A stretch of 64,000 bases of DNA, taken from Pseudomonas baetica (lineage in GTDB: Bacteria; Pseudomonadota; Gammaproteobacteria; Pseudomonadales; Pseudomonadaceae). The notes beneath the pieces were generated by a model. The model was not told where the DNA came from, ran no database searches, and saw only the letters and a program-made list of their open reading frames with translations. The stretch spans positions 62,001-126,000 of the forward strand of contig NZ_JAIHLQ010000008.1 of the NCBI RefSeq assembly GCF_019733355.1, in the 5' to 3' direction. This document shows, one piece after another, positions 18,433-26,488 of the stretch. Both the position numbers and the translations under genes were made by a program. Within the stretch, counting starts at the first letter, position 1, and each line of letters opens with the position of its first letter.

Positions 18433-18933
18433 CTAGATGAGGGGGTAGCGGGCGAGGGGCGGTACGAACTTCGTTTTCCAGTTCGTCCTACACGCTTTCC
18501 GGGCTGATGATGTGGATATGAAGGTGCGTGACTCTGGTCTTTTCCAGTGCTCGGCCGGCACTTTGCAGCCGCTGAGATCTTCGTAACGCTGCCTATTGAT
18601 CAGCAGGCGACTCTGCGTGCGGTCGTCGATGGTGTCGCGTAGGACATCGGTGGACAGGGATAAAAACAGCTCATAAATGCCGACCAGTCCCGCGAAGCGC
18701 TCGACGTCGCGCAGGTCGATCTTGTTCAATGGGAGATTAGCAAGGCGCTCGTTGAGGTCGCACTGGATGGTGCGGATGTTGACACCGAACTCTTCGACCA
18801 GCGTTGCAAGCTCGAGTCTCTCGCCCAGGTTCGGCTTGTTGAGAGTCTGTGCCTTCCGGAGGATTGGGGTATCGTCGCTGCCCAATGACTCACGGCGGAC
18901 GGCCTCTTTAGTCGGGCGCGGGGGCTCGGGCAT
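18433..18933 (-). pseudogene. Truncated WYL-type regulator at the head of the dynamin operon
   Basis: An ATG at 18933 is preceded by AAGGAAC. The first about 120 residues look like the N-terminal half of a DeoR/WYL regulator: EFGVNIRTIQCDLNERLANL is the helix-turn-helix, followed by DVERFAGLVGIYELFLSLS and YEDLSG. The expected WYL domain is absent, and after YEDLSG the reading frame passes into sequence without resemblance, so the gene is truncated or frameshifted. A short internal segment before DVERFAG also seems deleted. A complete paralogue type is known in Pseudomonas accessory loci. It ends 39 bases upstream of the patatin-GTPase gene, so the DNA-binding half might still be made and might bind the operon promoter (inference). 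Confidence 0.65.
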
Positions 18934-19728
18934 TACAAGTTCCTTTTGACTGAAGCAATGTCCGTGGTGGCGTTCTGCCCGCTTAGAGGGGAGTATGCTG
19001 ACTTCGTGAGAAAGATTTTGCAATTGGTCAGCATGTCGGGCACATAGATTTTGGGCTTAATGCTGGCATGCGCTTCATTGGTATGGCGACCAGATCCTAC
19101 CTGCTAAAGAAAGCCGCATTGGCGGGATGCATGTCAAGTCGTTCAGCTATCACTTACTCCCAGCTTGAAGCGGAGCAACTGCAGGAAAACCTCTTACCAG
19201 CTGCGGCTGGATGAATACCAGACAGTCAGTGTCTCGCAGTTCAGGCCGAGCGTGGATTTTGCCCTCATATTTCGGGACTGCTGCCTGTCTTCTTGATTTA
19301 TTCAGTCTCTGGACGATTCAGGATTCAAGTATCTCGAAAAGCGCTGAAACCTGTACCTGATCTGAAAAAGTTTTAGTCGCTACCTTCAAGTTTGACGTGC
19401 AAAAGGAAGTCATCAACCTAGAGGTCACACGAGAGCGCATTCACGCTACGTCACGCTGCACGCCATAGCCCGAGCGATGAAAGCCTTGGAGGTACGGGTG
19501 GCTGATACATTGTGAGGTCCTGTCGCTGACTTGGTAGGAGCGGAGTCATTCGGGATGATCAAATGTTTGTTCACCCCGAGAGGAGGGACATTGATTGAGT
19601 GACATAGCCGGAAGGTTACGTTGCGGGTATCCGTGCTGATAGTGTGGATACCTGCGTGATATTGAGCTTAGGCGGCCGATAGCTAGGGGCGAGTGACTAC
19701 TGCGTGATTGCATCGAATTGACCACCCT
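18934..19728. other. Degraded region without intact gene
   Basis: About 800 bases without a convincing complete gene. At about 19444-19515 on the plus strand, the frame reading TLHAIARAMKALEVRVADTL and then stop matches the C-terminal end of small Xre/HTH_3 regulators, and no intact upstream part is present. The rest shows frequent stops in all frames. I regard it as decayed accessory DNA next to the IS remnant. Confidence 0.55.
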
Positions 19729-19792
19729 TTTGCATTCGACCTGACCAGGCATTTGCATTCGTTTTGATCACCGATTGCATTGGATTTGACCA
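19729..19792. repeat. Left outer IS end: three 19-bp direct repeats
   Basis: Three related 19-mers start at 19729, 19752 and 19774 (22-23-bp spacing): TTTGCATTCGACCTGACCA, TTTGCATTCGTTTTGATCA and ATTGCATTGGATTTGACCA. The same motif recurs inverted at 22121 and 22144. Multiple spaced transposase-binding repeats at inverted ends are characteristic of IS21-type elements. The family assignment is inference. Confidence 0.7.
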
Positions 19793-19822
19793 GTACACTT
19801 TGTCACCATGATCGGCACAGAA

Positions 19823-19844
19823 CGGCTGATTCTGTTGAAAAAGT
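19823..19844. repeat. Left inner inverted repeat (IS1182-like end)
   Basis: A 22-base sequence containing GATTCTGTTGAAAAAGT. It is the inverted match, with one difference, of 22035-22056. It lies 60 bases before the transposase remnant, as expected for the terminal inverted repeat of that element. Confidence 0.75.
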
Positions 19845-19903
19845 AGCTCCCCTGTTTGGCCTGCGGCAAAATTGCTTCATTGGTCGGCGGGGGATCACGC
19901 AGC

Positions 19904-20410
19904 ATGATGTGACAGCTATCGAGTGGGCAGGAGCGACTGTTTTGCTCCTTCAACCTTTAAGATCACATCCCAGCCAATCACCTTCTGCGCAGCATTAATC
20001 AGTGCCTCGATCTGAGCGACTTGCGCCATTACTTCGCCGATTTTTCCAGCCCGATTGGGCGTCCGTCGATTGACCCTGAGCTGATGATCCGCATGCTGAT
20101 CGTAGGCCATTGCTACGGTATTCGCTCCGAGCGGCGGCTGTGCTAAGAGATCCATATGAACCTGGCGTATTGCTGGTTCTGCCGGTTAAGCCTTGAAGAT
20201 GAAGTCCCCAGTCACTCGACCAAAAATAGACACGGCGGTTTTCGGGACAGCGATCTGTTTCGTTGGCTGTTCAATGAAGTGCTACGTCAATGCATGGACG
20301 CCGGCCTGGTCAAGGGCGAAGGCTTTGCCGTGGACGCCAGCATCATCAAAGCAGATGCCAGCGTGCTGCTGGAGCGTATCAAGGCCGAACGTGCGAGTGT
20401 AGGGTCGTAA
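19904..20410 (+). pseudogene. Decayed IS1182/IS5-type transposase N-terminal part
   Basis: One continuous frame reads as a DUF772-type transposase start: MM*QLSSGQERLFCSFNL*, then IPANHLLRSINQCLDLSDLR, GRPSIDPELMIRMLIVGHCY and GIRSERRLC*EIHMNLAYCW. It then continues with LEDEVPSHST, KNRHGGFRDSDLFRWLF and GFAVDASIIKADAS. In-frame stops lie at 19910-19912, 19958-19960 and 20144-20146. Two residues (usually FS) are missing after HST, and homology stops after KADAS, so the catalytic C-terminal part is gone. The element is dead. Its 3' part has been replaced by, or deleted up to, the GTPase gene region. Confidence 0.85.
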
Positions 20411-20438
20411 GACAGTGGTTTGATGGGTATGCATAAGT

Positions 20439-20466
20439 GCCTGCTTCCGACATCAAGGAAGCAGGC
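20439..20466 (-). terminator. Hairpin after the membrane GTPase gene
   Basis: A perfect 10-bp stem (GCCTGCTTCC / GGAAGCAGGC) with an 8-base loop begins 26 bases beyond the stop of the 20493-21602 gene. There is no clear U-run, so termination strength is uncertain. Confidence 0.45.
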
Positions 20467-20492
20467 ATATCTGCCTGGAGAGGAAACGCTCG

Positions 20493-21602
20493 TCAGTTGA
20501 GCAGTCCGGTCAACAGCTTGGTAACGCCTTCTTTGCTCTTCAGATCAGTGAGGTTCACGCCTTTAAGTTTCTCACCGACTTTTCTGAAGTCTTTGAATGT
20601 GCGCTTCAGCAGCTCGGTTTCATCCAGCCCATGGCCACTTTCCAGCATGTACTTGACGGCGGCCAGCATCGCGAAGGTGATGACAACGGCAATGACTGCT
20701 GCTGCCACATCAACGACACCGGTAGGCGGCAAAAACGACTTGGCCCACAAGAATGCGGTGGTACCGATACTTTCGCCGGCAAACGTCGGCAGTAATGTGA
20801 GCGCCGAGCTCTTGCTCAAGACACTGCCCGTATACAGGTAATGCAGGGAGGAAATAGCAACAACCTGGGTAGCGGTGATGTACACGGCGCTACCTGGGAT
20901 AAAGGCTTCTCCAGCCACTGAGACTAACGCCGCCGCAATAATGCCCAAGGCATATTTGTTCTTGTCCCGAAGGTGCCGGGCCATCAGCAGCGCCTTTTTT
21001 TCCTGCGCTAAAAAATCGAACATGACCTCCCGGATTTCTTCGATGCCGCGAAGCACCATCGGAGCGTCTTTGCGCATCTTGGGGTCGTAACCTTTCGCGC
21101 ACGTAGGGTAGATTTTGTCTGCCCCCAAATCCAGGCGCCATTGCTCAACGACTTCATCGAAAGCCGAGGGCTCAAGATCGTCCCACTCATCAGCTTTGTT
21201 CAATACCACCAACACGTGCTTTGCGCTGGCTTTGAGATCCTGATAATTGGCTTTTTGCGATGCGTCCGATGAACCGGTGACTACAAAAATCCCGACATCG
21301 ATCGAATCTAGAAACGCCTTGGTGGTGTCGCTATTTTCTTTGCGAACATCATCAAGGCCTGGACAATCAATAATCAGCACGTGCTCGTCGAGCCGATAAG
21401 GTGTAACGGTTGTCGTCACACCGGAGCTTGCACCGACTTTGGCGATGGGATCCGAGCGATCACAGCCCATGATCGCGTTGAGCAACGAGCTCTTGCCCGC
21501 ACTGACCTTGCCGACTAATGCAACATTGACGTTGTCATCGTAATTAGGCGATTTTTCTTCATGCGCTTTCTTGAATTGACGATCGAACTCTTGCTGATCC
21601 AT
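20493..21602 (-). CDS. Era/YfjP-like membrane GTPase
   Basis: A 369-residue protein. G1 is VGKVSAGKS (P-loop 31-38), the G2 region is SGVTTTVTPY, G3 is DCPGLDD, and G4 is a proper NKAD, so unlike the four dynamins it has a complete GTP specificity motif. Hydrophobic helices at about residues 218-260 and 295-325 make it an integral inner-membrane protein of the GTPase plus transmembrane type. The start is supported by AAGGA upstream of the ATG. It sits between nested IS ends, downstream of the zinc-ribbon gene on the same strand, and is probably cargo of that element. The function is unknown; membrane GTPases of this kind occur in defence islands. Confidence 0.88.
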   Translation of the reverse strand: MDQQEFDRQFKKAHEEKSPNYDDNVNVALVGKVSAGKSSLLNAIMGCDRSDPIAKVGASSGVTTTVTPYRLDEHVLIIDCPGLDDVRKENSDTTKAFLDSIDVGIFVVTGSSDASQKANYQDLKASAKHVLVVLNKADEWDDLEPSAFDEVVEQWRLDLGADKIYPTCAKGYDPKMRKDAPMVLRGIEEIREVMFDFLAQEKKALLMARHLRDKNKYALGIIAAALVSVAGEAFIPGSAVYITATQVVAISSLHYLYTGSVLSKSSALTLLPTFAGESIGTTAFLWAKSFLPPTGVVDVAAAVIAVVITFAMLAAVKYMLESGHGLDETELLKRTFKDFRKVGEKLKGVNLTDLKSKEGVTKLLTGLLN

Positions 21603-21794
21603 TTGAATAATCCTTCCTGACGCTCAACTATTCACAAAATTGTCCATCACCGGCTTCCGTACTCAGTATGTTCATCACACTCTAAGCACTGAGGCACAAA
21701 GCGGTAACGGTATATCAAAATGCCACTCGAATTCTATCCATCCAGGACCCCATCTTTGAAAACGGCAACGCGGTGGCCCTCGCGCTGATAGTTT

Positions 21795-21983
21795 TCACTC
21801 CAGCAGCCGAATCAACTTCCTCATCAACCACCCTGCGCGTCTGATTTTCATCTCTTGGCTGCCACACTTCGGACACTTCGAGAACCAATCCCCCGGCCCC
21901 AAACAATCACTCTTGGGCGCCACAATCTTTTTCCACCCACAATCGCCGCACTCGAAGCTGAACGGCTGAGGTCGTATCGGCAT
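21795..21983 (-). CDS. Small zinc-ribbon protein, copy 2
   Basis: A 62-residue protein beginning MPIRPQPFSFECGDCGWKK, with two CxxC pairs (CGDC at about 12-15 and CPKC at about 37-40), a complete zinc ribbon. It also has the LGPGDWF motif shared with the protein at 8399-8602. It is read in the same direction as the membrane GTPase 190 bases downstream and lies inside the same pair of inverted IS repeats. The role is unknown; zinc ribbons may bind nucleic acid or protein partners. Confidence 0.7.
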   Translation of the reverse strand: MPIRPQPFSFECGDCGWKKIVAPKSDCLGPGDWFSKCPKCGSQEMKIRRAGWLMRKLIRLLE

Positions 21984-22034
21984 GTTCAGTTCTCCGGTGG
22001 GATCGTGCGTGAGTTCAGGCGAGTGGAAAATCCG

Positions 22035-22056
22035 ACTTTTTCAACAGAATCGGCCG
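22035..22056. repeat. Right inner inverted repeat (IS1182-like end)
   Basis: The reverse complement matches 19823-19844 in 21 of 22 positions (core ACTTTTTCAACAGAATC). Together the two ends bracket the transposase remnant, the membrane GTPase and the zinc-ribbon gene. Confidence 0.75.
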
Positions 22057-22060
22057 GTTG

Positions 22061-22080
22061 CTACCCTTCGCGAAGGGTAG
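22061..22080. repeat. Perfect 20-bp palindrome
   Basis: CTACCCTTCGCGAAGGGTAG is a perfect palindrome just outside the right inner inverted repeat and inside the right outer IS end. It has no counterpart at the left side. Confidence 0.6.
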
Positions 22081-22120
22081 CCAAGGGGCGTTCTCTGCCG
22101 GCCATGATCACGAAGCATGA

Positions 22121-22162
22121 TGGTCAAATCCGATGCAAATGACTGGTCAGGTCGGATGCAAA
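22121..22162. repeat. Right outer IS end: two inverted 19-bp repeats
   Basis: TGGTCAAATCCGATGCAAA (22121-22139) and TGGTCAGGTCGGATGCAAA (22144-22162) are inverse copies of the 19-bp repeats at 19729-19792, again with 23-bp spacing. They mark the opposite end of the outer, IS21-like element. Confidence 0.7.
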
Positions 22163-22211
22163 TGGGGGGCAAGTCTGTGCAATTACTCAACTACTATCAT
22201 CAATCGAATCT

Positions 22212-23468
22212 TCAGCGTAAGGAGGCAACCTTCCGGTCTCGATTTTGGATGAGCGTTGAGATCGACATGTTGCCTGTGGCTGCTTCCTGAATGTGTCCGC
22301 TCCACCAAGCCATCATCGGACGTCGGCGTTCGATATAGTCTGCTCGGTTGTAGGCGCTTCGCACTTCGTCCTTGTCAACGTGGGCAAGCGCCACCTCGAT
22401 CAGCTCCGGATCCCAGCCATGCTCATTGAGGATGGTACTCGCCATTGAGCGCATGCCATGACTTACTAGGCGCCCTTCGAAACCCATGCGCTTCAGCGCC
22501 ATGTTGGCAGTCTGGCTGTTGCAGTGGGTACGAGGGTTACGGTCTGCAGGGAAGACGTACTCCCGGTGTCCACTGTAGGGTTTAATCGCTTCCAGGAGCG
22601 ACAGAGCCTGCTCCGTGAGTGGAATGATGTGTATCCGACGTTTCTTCATGCGCTCCGCCGGTATAGTCCAGATTTTCTTTTCGAAGTCGATATCAGCCCA
22701 GCGGGAAGTGGCAGCCTCGGCTGGTCGAGTCATGGTGTGAAGTTGCCACTCGATTAGGCAGCGTGTAGTTCTCTTTATGCTGGCGTTGGCAATCGCCACC
22801 ATAAGCTCCTTCAGCTCATCGGGTGCAAGGGCCGCCATATTTTTCTTTTTGGGCTTTTTAAAGACGGCTCGAATGCCACTGAGCGGATTCGCGTGAATCA
22901 ATCCCGAGTTGACGCCGTAGGTCATGATTTCATTGAGGCGTTGGGTCAGACGTTTAACGGTTTCGAGGCTGCCCTTCGTCTCGAGGGGGCGAAGCAAACT
23001 TATGACTTTAGGGGCAGTGATAGCAGAGATTGGGGTGGTCGCCAGATCAGGGAAGACATGCAGCGTTAGTGAGCGCCAAATATCCTCGGCGTACGCAGGA
23101 GTGACTGAATCCTTTTTGAGCTCGAACCACGCTGCCGAGATATTTTCGAAAGTGTGTTCCGTGGCTGCTTTTTTCGCGTGCCGCTCGGCGTCGCGTTTTT
23201 CTTTAGGGTCCAGCCCCTGGGCGACGAGCTCTCTCGCTTCCATGGTTCTCTTGCGTGCTTGAGCCAGGCTTACCTCTGGAAATGTGCCCAATCCCATATT
23301 TATCCGCTTTTTCGTCACGGGTTGGATGTAGTTGAAATTCCATAGCTTTGAGCCATTGATTCTCACTCGCATCTGAAGGCCGTTGCCGTCGGTGAGTATG
23401 TAGTCCTTTTCCTTTGGCTTCGCGGCTTTGATTTTTACGTCTGAAAGGCGCGTGGCTTGGGCCCCCAT
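22212..23468 (-). CDS. P4-type tyrosine integrase of the genomic island
   Basis: A 418-residue integrase with the P4/CP4 layout. The N-terminal DUF4102 domain (LSDVKIKAAKPKEKDYILTD) comes first, then a core-binding domain (about 105-200), then the catalytic domain. Active-site residues are visible: Arg in MTRPAEA, the HGMR box in SHGMRSMAS, HVDK, and the nucleophile Tyr in RSAYNRADYIE. It appears intact and reads away from the ssrA-derived repeat at 23653, 185 bases upstream of its start. It is the integrase of the left-hand island, distinct from the prophage enzyme. Confidence 0.93.
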   Translation of the reverse strand: MGAQATRLSDVKIKAAKPKEKDYILTDGNGLQMRVRINGSKLWNFNYIQPVTKKRINMGLGTFPEVSLAQARKRTMEARELVAQGLDPKEKRDAERHAKKAATEHTFENISAAWFELKKDSVTPAYAEDIWRSLTLHVFPDLATTPISAITAPKVISLLRPLETKGSLETVKRLTQRLNEIMTYGVNSGLIHANPLSGIRAVFKKPKKKNMAALAPDELKELMVAIANASIKRTTRCLIEWQLHTMTRPAEAATSRWADIDFEKKIWTIPAERMKKRRIHIIPLTEQALSLLEAIKPYSGHREYVFPADRNPRTHCNSQTANMALKRMGFEGRLVSHGMRSMASTILNEHGWDPELIEVALAHVDKDEVRSAYNRADYIERRRPMMAWWSGHIQEAATGNMSISTLIQNRDRKVASLR

Positions 23469-23613
23469 CGTATATTCCAGTGCTGTTTATGTATTCCAAA
23501 AAATAGCAGGTGAGGGCTTGGAATACCACTTGGAATACACGAAATCGTAGATGGTCACGGATGCTGGTGGACGCTGATGGACTCTAAATCCTTGTATTCA
23601 CTGGATTTCAGGC

Positions 23614-23640
23614 ACAAAAAAAGACGTCAGTGGACGTCTT
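23614..23640 (-). terminator. Terminator next to the displaced ssrA end
   Basis: An 8-bp stem AAGACGTC/GACGTCTT with a 4-base loop is followed, on the minus strand, by a run of seven U. It lies 13 bases beyond the ssrA 3'-end copy, in the position expected for an ssrA terminator, and would have served ssrA before the prophage inserted. Confidence 0.7.
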
Positions 23641-23652
23641 TAGATGATGAAG

Positions 23653-23684
23653 TGGTGGAGCCGGGGGGATTTGAACCCCCGTCC
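23653..23684. repeat. Attachment site copy (distal prophage/island junction)
   Basis: A 32-base sequence identical to the 3' end of ssrA at 63160-63191, containing GGGGGATTTGAACCCCC (T-arm of the tRNA-like domain) and the TGGTGGAGCC acceptor end. It is the direct repeat made by prophage integration and is also the att site adjacent to the island integrase. Confidence 0.92.
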
Positions 23685-23839
23685 TTTACGCTGTATGCCT
23701 TGTTCTGTAAAGGGTGGCGTTAGAATGCTGTCGAAAAGCTGTCATTAGTTGGGCGCCGAAAATTGCTGTCATAGATCGGCCTTTCTCGTCTTCGTAAAGG
23801 CTCGACCAAGCTGTCTTTTATAGCCTCCAAACGTCCTGA

Positions 23840-25036
23840 TCATCGAGCAGCAGGATCAAATCTTCCCTCAACATTATTTCCATCATCTGGTGTTGCACTC
23901 CAAAGCTCTTCTGCTCTGTTGCCCGCACTGACATCCGCTGATGGCATCCAGCGTCCGTACACGCGGCCAATCATTAGCCAGTCGGTATGTCCCATCTGCT
24001 TGGCCACCCACATTGGATGCTCGCCGGCAGACAGCATCATCGACGCGTAGGTGTGCCGGGTCTGGTACGGCCTCCGGTACCGAACACCAGCCTTCTTCAT
24101 CGCCGGCACCCACATCGTTTTCCGGATCGGCCCGTCGCCAGCCCAGCGCTCGAGTGTGCGCGGGTTCTGGAACACTTCGGCGTCCGCCAGGAACGTGTGC
24201 GCTTTCTGTGCTTTTAATGCCTCCATCGCCGGCCTGAGCAGCTTCACGCTTCGGCGCCCGGCGGCGGTCTTCGTTGTTTCCGCCTTTCCCTTGCTGGCCT
24301 GGGTCATCGCACGGCTGACCATTACCTCTTCCCGCAGCCAGTCGATATCGCCCCAGTCCAGCGCCACCAGTTCGCTAGTGCGTAATCCTGTCCATAGGGC
24401 GAACTGCATCATGTTGCGCGCCTGGCCGGAGAGGGCGCCCAACACCGCCTGCTGCTCTTCAGGGCTGAAAGGGTCGACATCGTCTTTTTTTGGCGGCGCG
24501 GCCTTGCGCGAATAGGTCCAGCCAGCCAGCGGGTTCAGCTCGATCAACTCCTCCTCGGCGGCATCGTTCAGCGCGGAGCGTAGGCAGCTCTGGATATTGC
24601 TGAGCGTCTTGTTGCCCACCTCCAGTGTGTCTAGCCAGTCCCTCACTGTTTTCCGCTTGAGGTCCACGAGCATGGTGTCGCCCAGGGCGGGAATCAGGCG
24701 CAGGGTGACCAGCTTTCGATAACCATCAAACGTGCTGCTCGCGACGTGCTTTTTCTTCGCTTCAAGCCACCTGATCAAAAAGCCGTTCAGGGTCTGGCGA
24801 GAGGCCTCGGGCGCGAAGTTCGCTGCCCTGGGCGAGCCTGGGAAGGTCACCGAGTAGTCGAAGGTTCCGATGGAGATCGCGTGCTCGATCGCCGCCTTGT
24901 GCTGCTCGGCTTTCTTCAGATTAGTGGCGGTGGGCTTGAGCGTGATCCGCTCGCGGCACCGGACGCCCCGATACATGAACGTGATTTCGATGCTCGAATC
25001 GGAGACTGCCCGAACTCCCCGCCCGCCTCTACCCAT
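23840..25036 (-). CDS. int: Prophage tyrosine integrase
   Basis: A 398-residue integrase. The ATG at 25036 was chosen because GAAGGAT precedes it and MGRGGRGVRAVSDSSIEITF matches the usual start of Pseudomonas phage integrases; upstream residues of the longer frame are not expected. The N-terminal arm-binding domain (to about 70) is followed by a SAM-like core-binding domain (85-175) and the catalytic domain. Catalytic residues are Arg in TGLRTSELVALDW, RHTYAS, GHTD and Tyr in VYGRWMP. It catalyses recombination between phage attP and ssrA. Its end lies 155 bases from the attachment repeat. Confidence 0.93.
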   Translation of the reverse strand: MGRGGRGVRAVSDSSIEITFMYRGVRCRERITLKPTATNLKKAEQHKAAIEHAISIGTFDYSVTFPGSPRAANFAPEASRQTLNGFLIRWLEAKKKHVASSTFDGYRKLVTLRLIPALGDTMLVDLKRKTVRDWLDTLEVGNKTLSNIQSCLRSALNDAAEEELIELNPLAGWTYSRKAAPPKKDDVDPFSPEEQQAVLGALSGQARNMMQFALWTGLRTSELVALDWGDIDWLREEVMVSRAMTQASKGKAETTKTAAGRRSVKLLRPAMEALKAQKAHTFLADAEVFQNPRTLERWAGDGPIRKTMWVPAMKKAGVRYRRPYQTRHTYASMMLSAGEHPMWVAKQMGHTDWLMIGRVYGRWMPSADVSAGNRAEELWSATPDDGNNVEGRFDPAAR

Positions 25037-25191
25037 GACTCGTATCCTTCTATGTCGAGAAGCGTCCGGCCATCCGGCGCTTTGATCCATATCTCACCGA
25101 GCCGCCAGATCCCGTCACGGATCTTTGAGCGGATCGCGTCTTCTGTGTAGCCAGACTCGCTGGCGAATTTCCTGACGGTCACATAGCGCAT
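24916..25191 (-). CDS. xis: Excisionase-like protein
   Basis: A 91-residue protein starting MRYVTVRKFASESGYTEDAI, a winged-helix/MerR-like fold seen in phage excisionases (target recognition by SGYTEDAIRSKIRDGIW, then LGEIWIKAPDGRTLLDIEGY). It overlaps the integrase start by about 120 bases in another frame, so int and xis are translationally intertwined. Its role would be to direct the integrase towards excision. The last 30 residues, rich in Ser and Arg, may be non-essential. Confidence 0.8.
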   Translation of the reverse strand: MRYVTVRKFASESGYTEDAIRSKIRDGIWRLGEIWIKAPDGRTLLDIEGYESWVEAGGEFGQSPIRASKSRSCIGASGAASGSRSSPPPLI

Positions 25192-25195
25192 CGCT

Positions 25196-25573
25196 TCACC
25201 GTGTTCCGTGTCGCGACACTTTTTCAAAGTTCGCGTTTTGTGTCGCGTCACGGCCATGCGTCACGCGAGCTGGAAATGCCACGCCCTCCCACTTGCCGGC
25301 CATTCCACGGATGTGGTGACGGTCGACGTGCGGGCGATGCGGCTTGCTTGCGTAAAGGCTGTCGCAGGCGGAGAACCGCTCAATGTCACCAGCGATATTC
25401 AGCAGCACCTGATGTTCGGTGGTGTTGACCTTGATCCAGCCGTCTTTGGTTTTCCCGTAGTCGCTGGTGCGACTCAGGATGAAACGACGACCGCTGTTCT
25501 TGGCACCGGTAGACGACTCGTTCAGGTAGTAGGCGATCGCTCCCTGGCGAACCCGCAGAATTGTCTTAGCCAT
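25196..25573 (-). CDS. Unknown early prophage protein
   Basis: A 125-residue protein. The start at 25573 is preceded by GAAGGGCGG, while a longer frame extending to 26191 runs over other genes and was rejected. It begins MAKTILRVRQGAIAYYLNES and is basic, without recognised domains. It ends four bases before the excisionase start, so the two are transcribed together. I cannot assign a function. Confidence 0.6.
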   Translation of the reverse strand: MAKTILRVRQGAIAYYLNESSTGAKNSGRRFILSRTSDYGKTKDGWIKVNTTEHQVLLNIAGDIERFSACDSLYASKPHRPHVDRHHIRGMAGKWEGVAFPARVTHGRDATQNANFEKVSRHGTR

Positions 25574-25726
25574 GGACCGCCCTTCTTCAATACCAATCAA
25601 TGGAGCTGCTAAAACGTTACATCTGTATCGTTTATGAGACGCTATTGACTCCATGAATAACTGCAAGTATTTAAGCGGTTCGGTTTTGTTTCCAAAATGG
25701 TCTCTAGGTATAGGAGCAGGAAGAAC

Positions 25727-26059
25727 ATGCCACATCGAGGATCGACATTTTGGTTGTGGGCCGATTGCGAGCTTCACCACAGAACTCATAGTGAAGTTGT
25801 TAGCGACGGAATCATTATTGATGTTCAAGTAAGACTTTCTCGACAGGGTGTTACCCAATTGTTTCTGGGCGTTTACTCCGAAAGTCTTCGCATCATTCAT
25901 GAAGAGGCGTACACCGAGCGAACCGACGAGACCATGACTGCCGCGCTTTCGTGGGGAGTGGACAAGGCGCGCAGCATTGCAGCTGAATCCGCAGGCTCCT
26001 CCAAAAATCCTCTCATTCATGATTCCGCTCCTCGGAGTCGGCCACGGCGCGGAGTTTGA
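25727..26059 (+). CDS. Unknown small prophage protein on the opposite strand
   Basis: A 110-residue frame starting at an ATG with GGAAG upstream. The first about 85 residues look like protein (FWLWADCELHHRTHSEVVSD, then VTQLFLGVYSESLRIIHEEA); the tail overlaps the convergent gene at 26013. It is read against its neighbours, as a moron gene would be. No family is recognised. Confidence 0.5.
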   Translation: MPHRGSTFWLWADCELHHRTHSEVVSDGIIIDVQVRLSRQGVTQLFLGVYSESLRIIHEEAYTERTDETMTAALSWGVDKARSIAAESAGSSKNPLIHDSAPRSRPRRGV

Positions 26060-26225
26060 ACGAGATCCCGCAAGCGCCGGCCAGCCTGGATAACTCACTG
26101 ACGGTGGTGCTGGGCTCTTGAAGGGCCTGGCCGAAACGAACGAGGCGGGCGCCCAGGCTTGCAAACTCGTTGCCTCCGGTGACGCCCTCACGGTCGCGTT
26201 CCAGAAAACTGTTTGGAGTGGTCAT
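26013..26225 (-). CDS. Unknown small early prophage protein
   Basis: A 70-residue protein with GAGAGG upstream of the ATG at 26225. Its start overlaps the stop of the preceding gene by 4 bases. The segment STTVSELSRLAGACGISFKL resembles a partial helix-turn-helix, but no family is certain. It is part of the leftward early operon. Confidence 0.5.
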   Translation of the reverse strand: MTTPNSFLERDREGVTGGNEFASLGARLVRFGQALQEPSTTVSELSRLAGACGISFKLRAVADSEERNHE

Positions 26226-26488
26226 AGTTTGAACCTCTCATCCTGTGGGAGCGGAGTGGCCACCGAAAGCCCTTTTTCAGTCACTGAACTGGCCTGAGAG
26301 GCCCGGCCTGACTCACGCTCGGTAGTGCCGCTCTGTAGGAGCGAGTCTGGTAGGCAACTGATACCGCCCTGAGCCGTGATGAAGCACGTAACAGCCCGGG
26401 TAGAGTCGTGCTGGACGCTGATGACTTGCTCGCTGGCGCTGACTTGGCCGGCGATCAGCAGCAGGGCGGCGATGATCATTGCCCGCAT
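26222..26488 (-). CDS. Small exported prophage protein
   Basis: An 88-residue protein with a clear signal peptide ([19 protein letters not shown], cleavage expected after VSA) and a mature part of about 70 residues with a Cys pair (CF...SC). It overlaps both neighbours by a few bases in the leftward early operon. The function is unknown; a periplasmic lysogeny factor is possible. Confidence 0.6.
   Translation of the reverse strand: MRAMIIAALLLIAGQVSASEQVISVQHDSTRAVTCFITAQGGISCLPDSLLQSGTTERESGRASQASSVTEKGLSVATPLPQDERFKL

Noticed and set aside
25574..26191. N-terminal extension of the 25196-25573 gene
   Set aside because: The extension covers other genes, lacks a ribosome-binding site and reads unlike protein; the ATG at 25573 has GAAGG in front.
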